A stretch of DNA of 64,000 nt from Limnephilus marmoratus (Eukaryota > Arthropoda > Insecta > Trichoptera > Limnephilidae), in assembly GCA_917880885.1 (NCBI GenBank), contig OU862919.1:15022001-15086000 (forward strand), written 5' to 3'. Position numbers and translations under genes: made by a program. Shown one piece after another: positions 22,101 through 31,974 of the stretch. The notes beneath the pieces were generated by a model that searched no databases, had not been told where the DNA came from, and worked only from the letters and a program-made list of their open reading frames with translations. How positions within the stretch are numbered: the stretch's first letter is position 1; every line of letters starts with the position of its first letter.

Positions 22101-25100
22101 GGGTGGAATTCCATTATAATAAAAAAAATAAACAGTTTTAAATATTTTTCCACTTATTTCATTTTTTACCATTACCGGTTTCAGCATAAGCTGACCAGTC
22201 TGAATATGACCTTAATAGAAAGGTCATATTCAAACTGGTACAATTATTCTTTAAACTATGATTTATGTACAAAATATTCAATGGGGGAATCCAATGATCT
22301 TATTAAATTTTATGGATTTTACCATCTTAGTTGTTTAGTCGGATCTAACAACTGAATTTGCAATTACTTATTTGTTATCAGTAGGCATAATGAATTGTCG
22401 AATATTTCGTCACACCCTCTAGACAAAAAACACTCGTCGACAAAGACGATTCTCCATCCTTGCAGTGGAGGACAAAAACTAGAACCATTAGAAATAACTT
22501 ACCTAGCTTAAAAAAGTGGAACCTAGCTTTGAAATTCTCTTAATTAAGGGTCCATTGCAATATTTATTCCAATGAAATATATGTCATCTTTTAAAATCTA
22601 ACAATCAGTAAAAAAACCCATGTTACCAAGAATATAATAATACCTAATGGTAAAAGACATTTGTGTAACTTAAAATGAGTGAAAAAATTTAAGAATGGTA
22701 TCCTCCAATTTAATAAATAAAACCGAGGTAATTATGCCTACTCGAAATAATCAAGTAATTGTAAATTCAGTCGTAAAATAAAGATGAATGAATAAAAATG
22801 AAAATAAGAAGAGATAATCCACATTAAAATCATTCTACACTACCTCTGTTAGTCCCCCCCCTCCAAATGTAGTTTGCATAAACCAAATGTTGAAAGGAAT
22901 CATTCATTGTACCAATCAAGTGAAGATAAGATAAATTACCAGTAAGTTTAAAACTGTTTATAATTTAAATACGTAGATGATATTGAGATTCAAACCGTAT
23001 AAGAAACTAAAAGTGACGCATTCATCCACCCTGCTCGGGTGGGGCCTAAAAAGCTGGGTTAAGTGTGAATGTGGTGCGGTGCAGTCAACCAAACGTATGC
23101 TCACCGAACTCCCGCTCCATTCATTCCCCAGCGGAATAGTTTTGATCTCACGACTGGCTTGCAGATCTTAATATCACTATTAACTTTCCGCCATCTGAAA
23201 TAAGACGAGGAATGTCGATGATGAAATGAAAACTGACCTGAGGGGATTAGAAGACTTACCTTGGATAATCCAATAACTGGAAACTTCTCAAAGGACATCT
23301 TGTCATCCTCCCCAACCCTTCCCTCCTTTTGTCCCATGTAAATCCTGGCTGCCGCTATAGTGGCCAGCGACATGCCATCTCCGATGAAGAAGATGACGTT
23401 CTTGGCCAGCTGCTTGCCACTAAAATCTTTGGTCAAATGCTCCTTCAGGGACTTCGACGCCTTGTCGCGCCAGAAGCCTTGAACCAGCTCGTCATCCGGG
23501 CTAACGATGGTCTGCCGACTACTTGGGTGCCTGCGGTGGATGTCTGAAAAACATTGTTGGAATTATTATTACGCTTTTACTGGGTTGTATTACTGCTAGG
23601 TATATAGGATGTCACCAAAGTGGATCTAAATATAATATGATCTTTATTATATACGCCACATACATTCCTGGGCTTCTATAACAAAACTGGAAAAGAATAT
23701 CTTTATAATAATAAAAATTATTAAATATTCTACAAATACACACACTAGAAGACAGACGTAAATCAAACGATTTAACATTTTTATTCAAAATACTTAACTC
23801 TATATATTGACTGTTGCGAACTCCTGCAACTCATAAACTTACGAATACCGACAGTAACATTTTTATTCAAAATACTTAACTCTAAATTTGACTGTTGCGA
23901 ACTCCTGCAACTCATAAATTTACGAATACCGACAGTAACTACACGACAAAATACATTATTCTACTGTAGCATTCATACACGGAACGACATTGCCCACTCT
24001 CCGATACAACGATTTTACACTATGGGAAATCAGTACTTAGGTGATATTGACATATTTAACATAAACTTGGCGAATTTTGTTGATCTTGTAAAAAACTTAT
24101 TCCAAAACTATTCCTAAACATATCTGTATTTATGTAAACCTATGAAATCGCTGTATTTTTGTATTTTTATGACTTGTGTGCTTTTTTACCTAATTTTATT
24201 TTTATTATTTCTGTATCTGTTTAAAAATCATCTGTCATAAATTAACTGTACTACCAAACATGTAAAAGCCCTTTGGGCGTTAAATAAATAAATAAAAAGT
24301 AATTTGATGAAGTCTTCATCTTTATACCCGTCAAATTATCAAAAGGAATCCTTTCCCAATTTTAGAAAAGAGGCTTAGGAAATGTGGCTTGTAAAGGAAC
24401 CAGTGATTTCGCATCTTATTCAGAACATTCCTTATAGGTTTATAACGCTCTCTGACAAACATAGTGACCGGCTCCGGAAATAGCTAAAACCATTTAAGTT
24501 ACAGTTTTTTAACTTTCCTTAAACTGAATAAATAAAGTGAGGTTAACTCTAGTTTTGAAATGGCGCTTATTTATAATTAAACTAGCAGACCCGGCCACAC
24601 GTTGCTGTGGCTAACGAAACACAACGCCATAACCCAACCTTTATACAATCCACACCACCCGCTTGCCAGCTGCCCGCTGCCCGCTTACCACTATTTGAAT
24701 TTCTCGGCTTTTCTCTACTATAAAACAAACCTTCCTCTTGAATCACTCTATCCATTGATGAAAACCGCATGAAAATCCGTTGCATAGTTTAAAAGATCTA
24801 TGCGCACGTACATTTTGAGCGACTTCATTTTATACCATGTTATGATTATATCGCTATTAAAATAGACTTTTGTTCAAATTAGTTCTTTCTTAAGATTATG
24901 ACAGATTCCAGAAGCGTCACATAGTCTGATTGAAAAAAAAATTGCTCCCTGCAAATTCTAGAATTTTAAATTGGTTCATAGTTATGTACTTTTCTTAACT
25001 GTTCATCACTTATGTCCAGACGTTCTCGAGGAGCATGAAGATAACACAATTTAATAACTATTAATATTAAAATTTGTAAAATAAGAAAAAACTTTCGCCA

Positions 25101-28100
25101 CTGCAAAGGAATATCCAATTTGGTAGGCGGGTATGGGTACCGCCGCCCTGGGAACCATTTATTGGATGACCAACACCTCTGCCACAGGTCACCCCAAGTG
25201 GTTCGCTACGTTTGGTGACTTAGCAGGGGTGCCCGGGTTCTTGGGGTGATGTTTGTCCGAGTCTTGATGGCGGGTGCGTCGGCCCACCTTCTGCGTGGCG
25301 GGCCGGATTGGGAGATGCTGGTTGAGGGAGACCCTTTACAACCGGTTACCGCTGTCCGGGCCGCTCGGTAGTACAGGGGCCCGACCCTCAGGCTCACCAC
25401 TGAGGGTGGGCTGCCCCATCAACGAGTGTAAAAACCCCGCCGCTGCTGTTGTGCCGGTTCGTGACCGGAGGGGACCCAGCAGTAGCGTTTGGGGCGCATC
25501 GGGTGACCTCTCCAGCCGGACTCTCCCTACCCATCGCCTTGCAACGCAGTGGGTGGATTGGATTCATTCAACCTCTGGTCTGGAGCTCCAAAATACCTGA
25601 AAAATACCCTCGACTCTGTGCAGAAACGGGCGGTCCGTTTGATAGATTCTCCCATCTTAACAGACGGATTGCAATCTTTAGAGCACAGGCGTCGGGTGGG
25701 AATGCTATCCTTGTTCTACCGGTATTACAATGGAAGAACTAGCATCATTGATCCCTTCGGCACCGGTGCATAGTCGGGAAACACGCCAAACGCGTGCCCA
25801 ACATTTGTACACAGTTGACATTTGTCACATGAGAACGGGTCGTTTCTTCGATTCGTTCTTGTGTTCTACAGCTCGGCTGTGGAATGATTTGCCGGCCTCT
25901 GTGTTTCCTCCTTCCTACAACATGGGTCTCTTCAAGACCAATGTTCATTCCTTCCTCTCCTCAAAAAAACCCTCCACACAGCATGCCAGATGACATAGGC
26001 CCTGAGGGAAATTATTTTCCTCAGGGCGTCCTGTGTGGAGTTAATGTAAAAAAAAAAAAGAATAATGAGTAACATTAACAACGGCTGATTCGAGCGTTTT
26101 AGATTAGTGGCCATTTTTAACTAATAAAGACAACTTGTATTAAAAAAAATATTTTTTTTTAAACCTCAATTATTCTGCGTCGTAAAGGGTTAACATTTTT
26201 TTTATTTATTTATTCCAAGAATTTTGTTTATACATTACAAATGATTACATATGCACCGTTAAAAAAAATTAATATTTTATTCTGCTACTCCATGAGTTGA
26301 GCCCTAGGAGCTCGTGTTTATATGAGGAGTATTTACATGCAATAAAAATAATAAAATTGTTCTAATGAATTGTGAAATCAATGATCAAAGAACTTATGAA
26401 ATAAGTATCAACATTATTTTACATAGGTACAATACATTTTAGAAAAAATAGTTATAGAAGGACAATAACAATACATATTTTTTTAAATATTAAATATTAC
26501 CAAAAATTTAAGTAAGGGAACATTACATTAAGAGGGCATTACCAGAGGAAACCAGAAATATGTCATTTTCAAATCAGATTTTAGACGTATTGACTCTTTT
26601 CCACAAAAAAATTATAAATAGATTTCGAAAGATTGTTCTTTTATCTAGCATTCGAATGTAATAAATTTTGAGAAAATTTTTAAATTTTTAGTATAACAAG
26701 GTTATTCCATAGGTCGTTGGCAGATTTGTTAAATTTTCTAAAAAGATTTTGTATTATACGAGTACCACACCCATTTCAAATAATATAATCATGCAGTAAA
26801 ACAAATCAATACATTGTCTAGCAAACGCATGTTTTAGAATTTGAATTTTAGTTTCAATAAAATCATTAAAAAATATGTACGTACATGTGTTTCTTGACGA
26901 AAATTGGTCCATTTGTGTATTTATTTGCGCACTTACAAACTAATATATTTCAGATATTTTTATCATTCTTATAAAATTTAGACATTATTGAAAAATGATA
27001 AATAATTATAATCAAAAAATAATTACAAAAAGTACATTATTTTAATAGTTTTATCATCACGCCTTTTTAGCATTTTTGGATGAAGGTATAAATTAAAGTT
27101 AATTTGGATTGAAATAAATTCTATATTGAGTTATAATTTAAAAAAGCTGGTACGGAGAGTAATTAATCTTTCTCATTGTAACCGCCCTGCATGATCGTAA
27201 GAACAACTTTCGACGAAATGTGGATTTTCGTCCGCTGGCTGGTTAAACGCTCTTAAGGGTACAATATATCATTATCCAATTTCAGGGACTTAATTTGCTT
27301 TTCGAATTGTTAATATTTCAATGTTTCTGTTATACTAATTTTGTTTTTGGATAATATTGTACCATCTTACACCTAAATACAAATAGTAGTGATGAGCCGT
27401 GGTCTTTCTAAGCATAGGGATGGCTATTAAGCCTTTAGTTTTGAATCTATTGCTTATGCTATCTGAGGGGTTGGATTTTTTGAATAAAATATTCTTTATA
27501 AATTTGATATGTGGCGTTTCTCTTATACAATTCTGTGATGGATGGTGTGAATATGTCTGCGTAGTGTTCGGATAAATACCTAATATTACAGCGATACTTG
27601 AATAAACTATTTACTCGTACAAAGAGTAAGAAGGTTGTGTTGCTGTGTTTGAAGAAGTAAGAATAAGTTCATAAAATTGTATCTACATTCTGACTGAATA
27701 TCAGTCTAAAACTGAATATGACCCTGTCCCGACATTTAAATCAAATTTTGGTTCGTCAGTATTATTAATTTTAAAAAAAATGTGATGTTGGTTGTAATTT
27801 GTGTAAAATTCTAAAATAAAATAGAATTGAATTTAAAAAAAAAATCTTACATTTTCAGTATAATAAAATTAATTCATGCTCCGTTCTCACGTGTGGTACC
27901 TAATAGTACGTAATAAAACGATTTTTATAAGTACATAATCATATGAATTTATGCCCCGTTCTAATTTATTATTATTATTATTTTTTAAGTTAATTCCGCG
28001 CAAGGAAAACATTTTCCTTCATCTTTGGGGATGTTTTTGGGAAGGCCTTTTTATGGAAAGGCAGGAGAGGAAGTTCTGGGAAGGTACGAGGGGTGGGTAG

Positions 28101-28745
28101 GAATCTGGGAATCAATGTGTCCAAGATTGATGGACGTACGAATCCATCCCTCCCACTGCGATGCAAGTCGATAAGTTGAGAAAGTCCGGCTGGAGAGGCC
28201 AAAAGGCCTTCTCCAGCTAGTGTCTTTGGTCTGGCCCGCCACGAAGTAGGTAGACATACGAATCCGCCGCCAAAAACTGGTTAAATCTCACCCCATGAAC
28301 CCTTAGCACCCTTGCTAAGTCGCCAAATATAGCGAACCACTTGAAATGACCTGTGGCAGAGGTGTTGGTTGTCCAATAAATGATTATTAAGTTGGTTCTT
28401 GGATGAGTAATGGTCAGCATAGTTGTCTTTCGAGCGGTTGATCGGGGTTCGATTTTCAGCCATGTTAATTTATTTTAAAAAATTTATTTATTAATTTTAA
28501 AAATATATATATTTTGTACACCAAAGAATACTTATATCGCACTCTTCACTGCTTAAAAAAAGTACATATTAATTTATTTCTTATATGTTACAGAGAAAAT
28601 TTTAAAATTATGTTTACCAAATAACTTCTTTTTTTTACTCATGTTTCTTGATTTTAAATATTAAAACAAGTTGAAACTCACCATGTTGAATTGAACTTCC
28701 GATTACTGCAAACAGAATCACCAAAATATATGTGAACTTAACCAT
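15831..28745 (-). CDS. ALP1: GPI-anchored membrane alkaline phosphatase (7 coding exons)
   Basis: The enzyme hydrolyses phosphate monoesters at the outer cell surface; insect gut forms are brush-border enzymes and known Cry toxin receptors. Join: 28745-28682, 23543-23260, 21882-21690, 20244-20072, 19798-19483, 18515-18174, 16102-15831. All introns are GT-AG and phases agree, giving 1644 nt and 547 residues, normal for the family. Residues 1-18 form a signal peptide. The active site is complete: Asp77 (FIGDGMS), catalytic Ser127 (VADSACSAT), His190/Ser192 (THASPAG), Glu343, Asp348 and His352 ([13 protein letters not shown]), Asp389, His390 and His392 (SSDHSH), His475 (ETHAGED). Spacing matches human placental ALP (42, 92, 153, 155, 311, 316, 320, 357, 358, 360, 432). 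The tail after CSSANQSQF is hydrophobic and ends LTTLFLPH, a GPI-anchor signal. Introns carry LINE, SINE and mariner remnants. A divergent paralogue lies at 55.3 kb. Confidence 0.96.
16229..17215 (+). pseudogene. Jockey-like LINE 3' fragment in ALP1 intron 6
   Basis: Frame 1 reads [31 protein letters not shown] and [20 protein letters not shown]. After a frameshift near 16615 the reading continues [20 protein letters not shown] to a stop at 16849. The 3' UTR ends AAAAGCCCATCAAGGCGTTA plus an (AATAA)-like tail, the same 3' end as at 24260 and 29290. It is 5'-truncated and antisense to ALP1. Confidence 0.85.
17345..17985 (+). repeat. SINE-like element with tRNA-like head, split by another insertion
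   Basis: The head 17345-17412 has a box-B-like GGGTTCAAATGCC and an upstream CTCTCGACTATC arm. The body starts GTTTGATGACCAGATCTGAA (17434) and resumes after the nested element at about 17888 with CTGCCTTCAGCATC, ending near CAGTTGGGATTCTTTTGACT. Body fragments recur at 1136, 31258, 32305 and (minus) 51815. Confidence 0.65.
17514..17887. mobile_element. Short inverted-repeat element nested in the SINE
   Basis: Ends are TCCTGGGTCGATCG and CGACCGACCCAGGA (13 of 14 complementary). The flanks CTACCTTCAGC (17500-17510) and CTGCCTTCAGC (17888-17898) look like an imperfect target duplication. The interior repeats GAGCGGGT-type motifs. No coding sequence; superfamily unknown. Confidence 0.6.
18174..18515 (-). 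CDS. ALP1 exon 6
   Basis: Residues 344/345-457, starting with [10 protein letters not shown] (metal ligands Asp348, His352) and carrying [11 protein letters not shown] (Asp389, His390, His392). Acceptor TTCTAG before GTGGGAGG; donor GTATGT at 18173. A stop codon follows in frame in the intron, so splicing to exon 7 is required. Confidence 0.95.
18975..19180 (+). repeat. Hairpin-tail retroelement 3' fragment in ALP1 intron 5
   Basis: CGCCTTGCACCGAAGTGGGG leads into CCCAGATTCCTACCCACTCC and the tail ACCCTCCCAAGCG...GTGGAGCTAATGTAAAAAG. The outer stem is weaker than in the 25.97-kb copy, so this is an older insertion. Confidence 0.6.
19483..19798 (-). CDS. ALP1 exon 5
   Basis: Residues 239-343, from [12 protein letters not shown] to GFFLFVE, ending in phase 1 on the G of the GG pair. 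Donor GTAACC at 19482. A 56-bp piece of this exon has a near-identical copy at 1179-1234. Confidence 0.95.
20072..20244 (-). CDS. ALP1 exon 4
   Basis: Residues 182-238, including [20 protein letters not shown] with metal/phosphate ligands His190 and Ser192, and CQDIATQLV. Acceptor ATTATTAG, donor GTACCT. It is short and interrupted in every long reading frame around it, so an ORF scan alone would miss it. Confidence 0.95.
20561..21215 (-). pseudogene. Mariner transposase remnant in ALP1 intron 3
   Basis: The minus reading includes [39 protein letters not shown], a degraded R-P-H-T-A motif ([15 protein letters not shown]) and [11 protein letters not shown]. These match mariner transposase around the second and third catalytic Asp, but the usual 'H-D-N-A-R-P-H' has lost its Asp. 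Stops follow, and only about half the gene remains. The end GGAGGCATGCTCAGAAAGTA at 20562-20581 resembles a mariner terminus. Confidence 0.8.
21690..21882 (-). CDS. ALP1 exon 3 (catalytic serine)
   Basis: Residues 117-180, [20 protein letters not shown] onward. VADSACSAT fits the alkaline phosphatase active-site signature, with Ser127 as nucleophile. Acceptor TTTCAG, donor GTAAAT at 21689, phase 1. Confidence 0.96.
21883..23259 (-). other. ALP1 intron 2
   Basis: AT-rich. The only structure seen is an imperfect inverted pair around GACCAGTCTGAATATGACC (22192) and GGTCATATTCAAACTGGTAC (22222). Confidence 0.5.
23260..23543 (-). CDS. ALP1 exon 2
   Basis: Residues 22-116: [20 protein letters not shown], then [20 protein letters not shown] with metal ligand Asp77, ending FPVIGLSK in phase 0. 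Acceptor TTTTTCAG, donor GTAAGT. The matching ALP2 exon (57111-57362) ends at the same point and phase. Confidence 0.96.
23665..24297 (+). pseudogene. LINE 3' fragment with 82-bp internal duplication
   Basis: It encodes the ORF2 C-terminus ([20 protein letters not shown] and NTLFYCSIH) ending NLFQNYS-stop near 24117, plus a 3' UTR ending TGTAAAAGCCCTTTGGGCGT and an (AATA)n tail. The segment AACATTTTTATTCAAAATAC is repeated at 23774 and 23856. It lies in ALP1 intron 1, antisense to the gene. Confidence 0.75.
24580..24800 (+). repeat. Dispersed repeat with AAACTAGCAGACCCGG head
   Basis: Short relative of the 8384-9055 repeat; the tail reads AAAATCCGTTGCATAG. In ALP1 intron 1. Confidence 0.4.
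25118..26056 (+). mobile_element. Internally deleted LINE: 5' head joined to ORF2 3' end and hairpin tail
   Basis: The head (GGCGGGTATGGGTACCGCCG through GGTCACCCCAAGTGGTTCGC) is the same as in the short elements at 54.9 and 63.2 kb. From about 25560 the reading is LINE ORF2 3' end: [38 protein letters not shown], then in another frame [20 protein letters not shown] and [20 protein letters not shown], stop near 25993. The tail folds: CTCCACACAG with CTGTGTGGAG outside, CCCTGAGG with CCTCAGGG inside, then poly(A) at 26049. Confidence 0.75.
25970..26060 (+). promoter_or_regulatory. 3' terminal double stem-loop of the hairpin-tail family
   Basis: Outer stem CCTCCACACAG (25971-) with CTGTGTGGAG (about 26031-26040); inner stem GGCCCTGAGG with CCTCAGGGC around AAATTATTTT. 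Placed just before the poly(A), where LINE RNAs carry the reverse transcriptase recognition structure. Function is inferred from position. Confidence 0.55.
26170..26350 (-). repeat. Probable LINE 3' tail, minus strand
   Basis: A TTTATTTATTTATT start followed by CCCTAGGAGCTCGTG resembles inverted LINE 3' UTRs with (AATAA)n tails seen elsewhere in the window. No coding part recognised. Confidence 0.35.
26536..27262 (+). repeat. Dispersed ~0.7-kb repeat, copy 1
   Basis: Matches 32650-33335 in inverse orientation over most of its length. Shared landmarks are AGACGTATTGACTCTTTTCC, CAAATCAATACATTGTCT, GTGTATTTATTTGCGCACTT and GGTTAAACGCTCTTAA. No coding sequence or clear terminal repeat; type unknown. 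Lies in ALP1 intron 1. Confidence 0.6.
27985..28400 (-). repeat. Short hairpin-tail retroelement, minus strand
   Basis: Plus-strand landmarks in order: a decayed tail, GGTAGGAATCTGGGAATC, GCGATGCAAGTCGATAAGTT, AAATCTCACCCCATGAACCC, CCAAATATAGCGAACCACTT and GAGGTGTTGGTTGTCCAATA. Same order as the copies at 54.5 and 63.0 kb. In ALP1 intron 1, just downstream of exon 1. Confidence 0.6.
28682..28745 (-). CDS. ALP1 exon 1 (signal peptide)
   Basis: ATG at 28745-28743 in context CAGCCATGG opens [20 protein letters not shown], a signal peptide with an LVILFAVI core. The exon ends CATG before the donor GTGAGT (28681). The leftover G joins AC of exon 2 to form Asp22. Confidence 0.93.
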
Positions 28746-28838
28746 GGCTGTCAGGTGTGCGGCAACACAAAATACAACAATTTATAACTGTGAAGGTTAT
28801 GTAATCCACTTGTAAAAGATCAAAACACAATGTTGAGT

Positions 28839-28845
28839 TTTTATA
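28839..28845 (-). promoter_or_regulatory. Candidate TATA box of ALP1
   Basis: TATAAAA on the minus strand, 94 nt upstream of the start codon; transcription about 30 nt downstream would give a 5' UTR of roughly 70 nt. No clear arthropod initiator (TCAGT) sits at the expected place. A second A/T-rich TATAAAT lies closer to the ATG. Confidence 0.45.
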
Positions 28846-28974
28846 GACGCAGACGTTTTAAAGTTTCTCGAAGAAGCAAAGGGCGAATTAGTGTACTTTA
28901 CAGTGGCGTTTTTAATTACTGGTGCCTATGAATTGTATTTATCATTTTCTTCTTCTACTAAAAACATTACTCCC

Positions 28975-29095
28975 CATGAACCCGCGCACCCCTGCTAAGT
29001 CACCAAACGTAGCGAACCACTTGGGGTGACCTATCGCAGAGGTGTTGGTTATCCAATAAATGGTTCCCGGGGCGGCCGTTCCCATACCCGAATCC
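28975..29095 (-). repeat. Head fragment of the hairpin-tail family
   Basis: CCCATGAACCCGCGCACCCC, CCAAACGTAGCGAACCACTT and GGTTCCCGGGGCGGCCGTTC in the same order as at 63180-63280. Confidence 0.6.
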
Positions 29096-29162
29096 TAAAT
29101 TTTTATGGTATTAATGAAAGTATGAAAAAGACAAAGACACACTAAATTCAAAAAAAAAAAAA

Positions 29163-29232
29163 ACAACTGGGACTTGAACCCAGATCCTCTAGTCTTCCCG
29201 GGAATACTATACCACTTGAGCGATTGAGACCT
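29163..29232 (-). repeat. tRNA-like sequence (decayed, SINE head)
   Basis: The minus strand carries GGTTCAAGTCC (box B) with flanking TGGG/CCCA arm pairing and an upstream CGCTCAAGTGG (box A-like). The acceptor ends do not pair, so it is not a functional tRNA. Confidence 0.45.
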
Positions 29233-29274
29233 AATGTAATTAGTTTTCATTTTAGTCTTTTATTTAATTTTTTT

Positions 29275-29960
29275 TATTATTTATTTATTTAACGCCCAAA
29301 GGGCTTTTACATGTTTGGTAGTATTATTAATTCATGACAGATGACTTTTAAACAGATGCAGAAATAATAAAAATAAAATTAGATAAAAAAGCAGAAAAGT
29401 CATAAAAATACAAAAATACAGCGATTTCACAGGTTTACGGAAAAAACAGATATGTTTAGGAATAAAACAGATAAAGCAATAATAAAAATAAACTTAGATA
29501 AAAAAGCACAAAAGTCATAAAAACACCAAAATACAGCCATTTCATAGGTTTACGGAAAAACAGATATGTTTAGGAATAAAACAGATAAAGAAATAATAAA
29601 TATAAAATTAGATAAAAAAAACACAAAAGTCATAAAAATACAAAAATACAGCGATTTCATAGGTTTACAGAAAAACAGTTATGTTTAAGAATAAAACAGA
29701 TAAAGAAATAATAAAAATAAAATTAGATAAAAAAGCACGCAAGTCATAAAAATACAAAAATACAACAATTTCATTGGTTTACAATAATACAGATATGTTT
29801 AGGAATAGTTTTGGAATAAGTTTTTTGCAAGATCAACCAAATTCGCCAAGTTTATGTTAAATATGTCAATATCACCTATTCTGTATACCCAAAGTGTAAA
29901 ATCGTTGTATTGGAGAGTGGGCAATGTAATTCAGCTTATGAATGCTGCAGTAGAATAGTG
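29275..29960 (-). repeat. LINE 3' UTR with four tandem ~114-bp units
   Basis: Starts with the inverted LINE tail (TTTAACGCCCAAAGGGCTTT), then repeats the unit with GATATGTTTAGGAATAAAAC at 29449, 29563 and 29792 (GTTATGTTTAAGAATAAAAC at 29678), spacing 114-115 bp. The related LINE at 24.1-24.3 kb has one such unit. The last 130 bp match its ORF2 end. Confidence 0.8.
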
Positions 29961-29984
29961 TATTTAGAATAGTTTTAATTTAAT

Positions 29985-30180
29985 TCCGTCTTCTTATGTT
30001 AGCCTATCAAGAATTGTTAAGGGCCAAGATACTTGAGACGGGCCATGTCAAAAGTCAGAATAATAGAAGAGTATGTATGAGACGATGTATGAATGTGAGT
30101 GAGGCAAAGAGTGTGTGCCAAGACCGAGTTGTTTGGCGGTCCGTCCTCTCTGCCTACCCCTGCGGGGAAACGGCGTGATG
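29985..30180 (+). pseudogene. LINE ORF C-terminal fragment
   Basis: Reads NNRRVCMRRCMNVSEAKSVC and QDRVVWRSVLSAYPCGETA before the stop; the minus-strand fragment at 38941-39150 has almost the same peptide. Followed by about five GTTA units (30181-30205), a short microsatellite. Confidence 0.7.
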
Positions 30181-30205
30181 GTTAGTTAGTTAGTTAGTTA
30201 GTTAA

Positions 30206-30559
30206 TGTTAAGCCCACAGAACACGACCCAATCTAGGAGACATTTTGCCACTTTTGTTTAAAATTACCAGAAAATCTGTGAATATGATTATATTACTACT
30301 ATAATTTCAACAAGTAATTGCGTTCGGTAGCATAATGCATAGTGATTGCATTCTTCCCCGGATAGAAAAAGGTTCCGAGTTTGAGTCCTGGTTGCAACCC
30401 AACCAAAAACTAACCAAATTTAATAATGTTTGTAATTAAGTGCCGTTAGTTTTTTTTATATATTTGAGGCTGCTGTTTCAAATTTCAAATTCATTATTAC
30501 CGTAGTTAGGATATTTGTTTTTCTTCTTGTTTGTCTTTTAATTATTATTATTTTTAATT
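30206..30559. other. Intergenic DNA with a tRNA-like relic
   Basis: Around 30318-30400 a box-A/box-B-like pair (GGTAGCATAATGC and GAGTTTGAGTCCTGG) suggests another decayed tRNA-derived head. Otherwise AT-rich. Confidence 0.35.
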
Positions 30560-30905
30560 TGCTTTACACAGCAAGCCATGAGGAAAAAATCTCTAAAGGC
30601 CTATGTCATCTATGGAGATATTGTGTGGAGGGTCTTTTAAGGAAAAAGAGGGAGAGAAATTTCAGGGAAAGAAAATGGCATGAGGGGTTGGTAGGAATCT
30701 GAGGGTCAATGTGCCCAGGAGTCACGAACGTATGTATCCATCCCTCCCACTACACTACAAGGCGTCGAGAGAGTCTAAAAGGTTAGAAAGTTCAAAAGGT
30801 CCCCGTCAGCCAGTCTCTCCCGATCCGGCGAGCCACATAGTAGACCACTTGGGCTGACCCAGGGCGTTGGTTATCCAATAAACGATACAGCTATCCGTCT
30901 CCCAA
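30560..30905 (-). repeat. Short hairpin-tail retroelement, minus strand
   Basis: The tail (GGCCTATGTCATCTATGGAG, TTGTGTGGAGGG) is followed by GGGTTGGTAGGAATCTG, CAATGTGCCCAGGAGTC, TCCCACTACACTACAAGGCG and the head TGGTTATCCAATAAACG. About 340 bp, no coding. Confidence 0.65.
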
Positions 30906-31425
30906 ATTCAAATTTGTCGCTTGTTAACGATATTTTTATTGTTTGTTTAATTATTATTCGTTTTTACGTACGTCAATGATATATTACACGATTTAGGTAA
31001 GTTTTTAGTGTGGAGGTAATAAGGATATCATTCTTCTCGCCGCCAATAAAATATTGATAAGGTTTAATCTAAGGCGCTGACGAAGCCGTGTACTCCGAAA
31101 TACCTGAATATTATCATCGGATGTGAACTGTTCGTAATAGCATGGTAGCCAGATGATTTAATGACATGCATTGATTCCATTACTGGTAGTGATTGGGAAA
31201 TAAATTACTTCTTCAAATAAGGAAATAATATTAATTTTTAATACCGACTCACGATATGGCTTTAGCCGTATTTGGTAACCAGATGTGAATAGCCAGATAC
31301 TTCCCCCTTCATCTAATTTATTTGTCTTCTATGTCGTTTTTAGTGTCTTCATTAGGGTTTTTTCATTGACTTCTTTCAGCAATTATTTAGTCTTGATTTG
31401 TATTCATTAGGATTTTTTATTAGTT
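30906..31425. other. AT-rich DNA with a SINE-body fragment
   Basis: GGCTTTAGCCGTATTTGGTA at 31258 begins a short plus-strand copy of the SINE-like body (CCAGATGTGAATAGCCAGA). Nothing else recognised. Confidence 0.45.
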
Positions 31426-31974
31426 TTATGTCTTGGGGAAGGATGTTATGGAGTTTTGTTGCAAAGTATATATAGTTTCTTTGTCCAAATGTGGTTTTAA
31501 AACTTGGATAATTATTGTATCATTTTTATTCGATCTAGTGTTATGCATACGCGATCTAGTAGAGGATTCATTATTTTTGAAGAGCTTCAATAATATATTT
31601 TTGGCATATATTTGCTGTACATTTGGTACGTCAAAGTTATTGTAAATTTCAATTGAAGGCGTTCTAATTGATACTTTCAATAATATGATCTTTATGATTC
31701 CTTTTTGAATCGTATTCAGATTGTGTAGGTACGTATGTGTAGCAAAACCCCATCCTATGATTCCATATTCAATTCGAGAATGACATAACGCGTAGTAGAC
31801 CCTTTTCATATCCTTTTTATTTACCACGTTTCTTAGATTTTTAAAGAAATACATGGGGCTTGTGAGTTTTTCCGTAATACCTTTGTTGTGTAGGTCCCAT
31901 CTAAGATTTTCGTCAATTATTACTCCGAGATAATTGACGAAATACTTCCTACTTTCTACTTCCTTCTGCCTCAC
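31426..31974 (-). pseudogene. LINE ORF2 C-terminal fragment
   Basis: 182 open codons with VNYLGVIIDENLRWDLH, KDMKRVYYALCHSRIEYGII and GWGFATHTYLHNLNTIQKGI: the post-reverse-transcriptase region of a jockey-like LINE. No catalytic motif and no genuine start; 5'-truncated. Confidence 0.85.
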
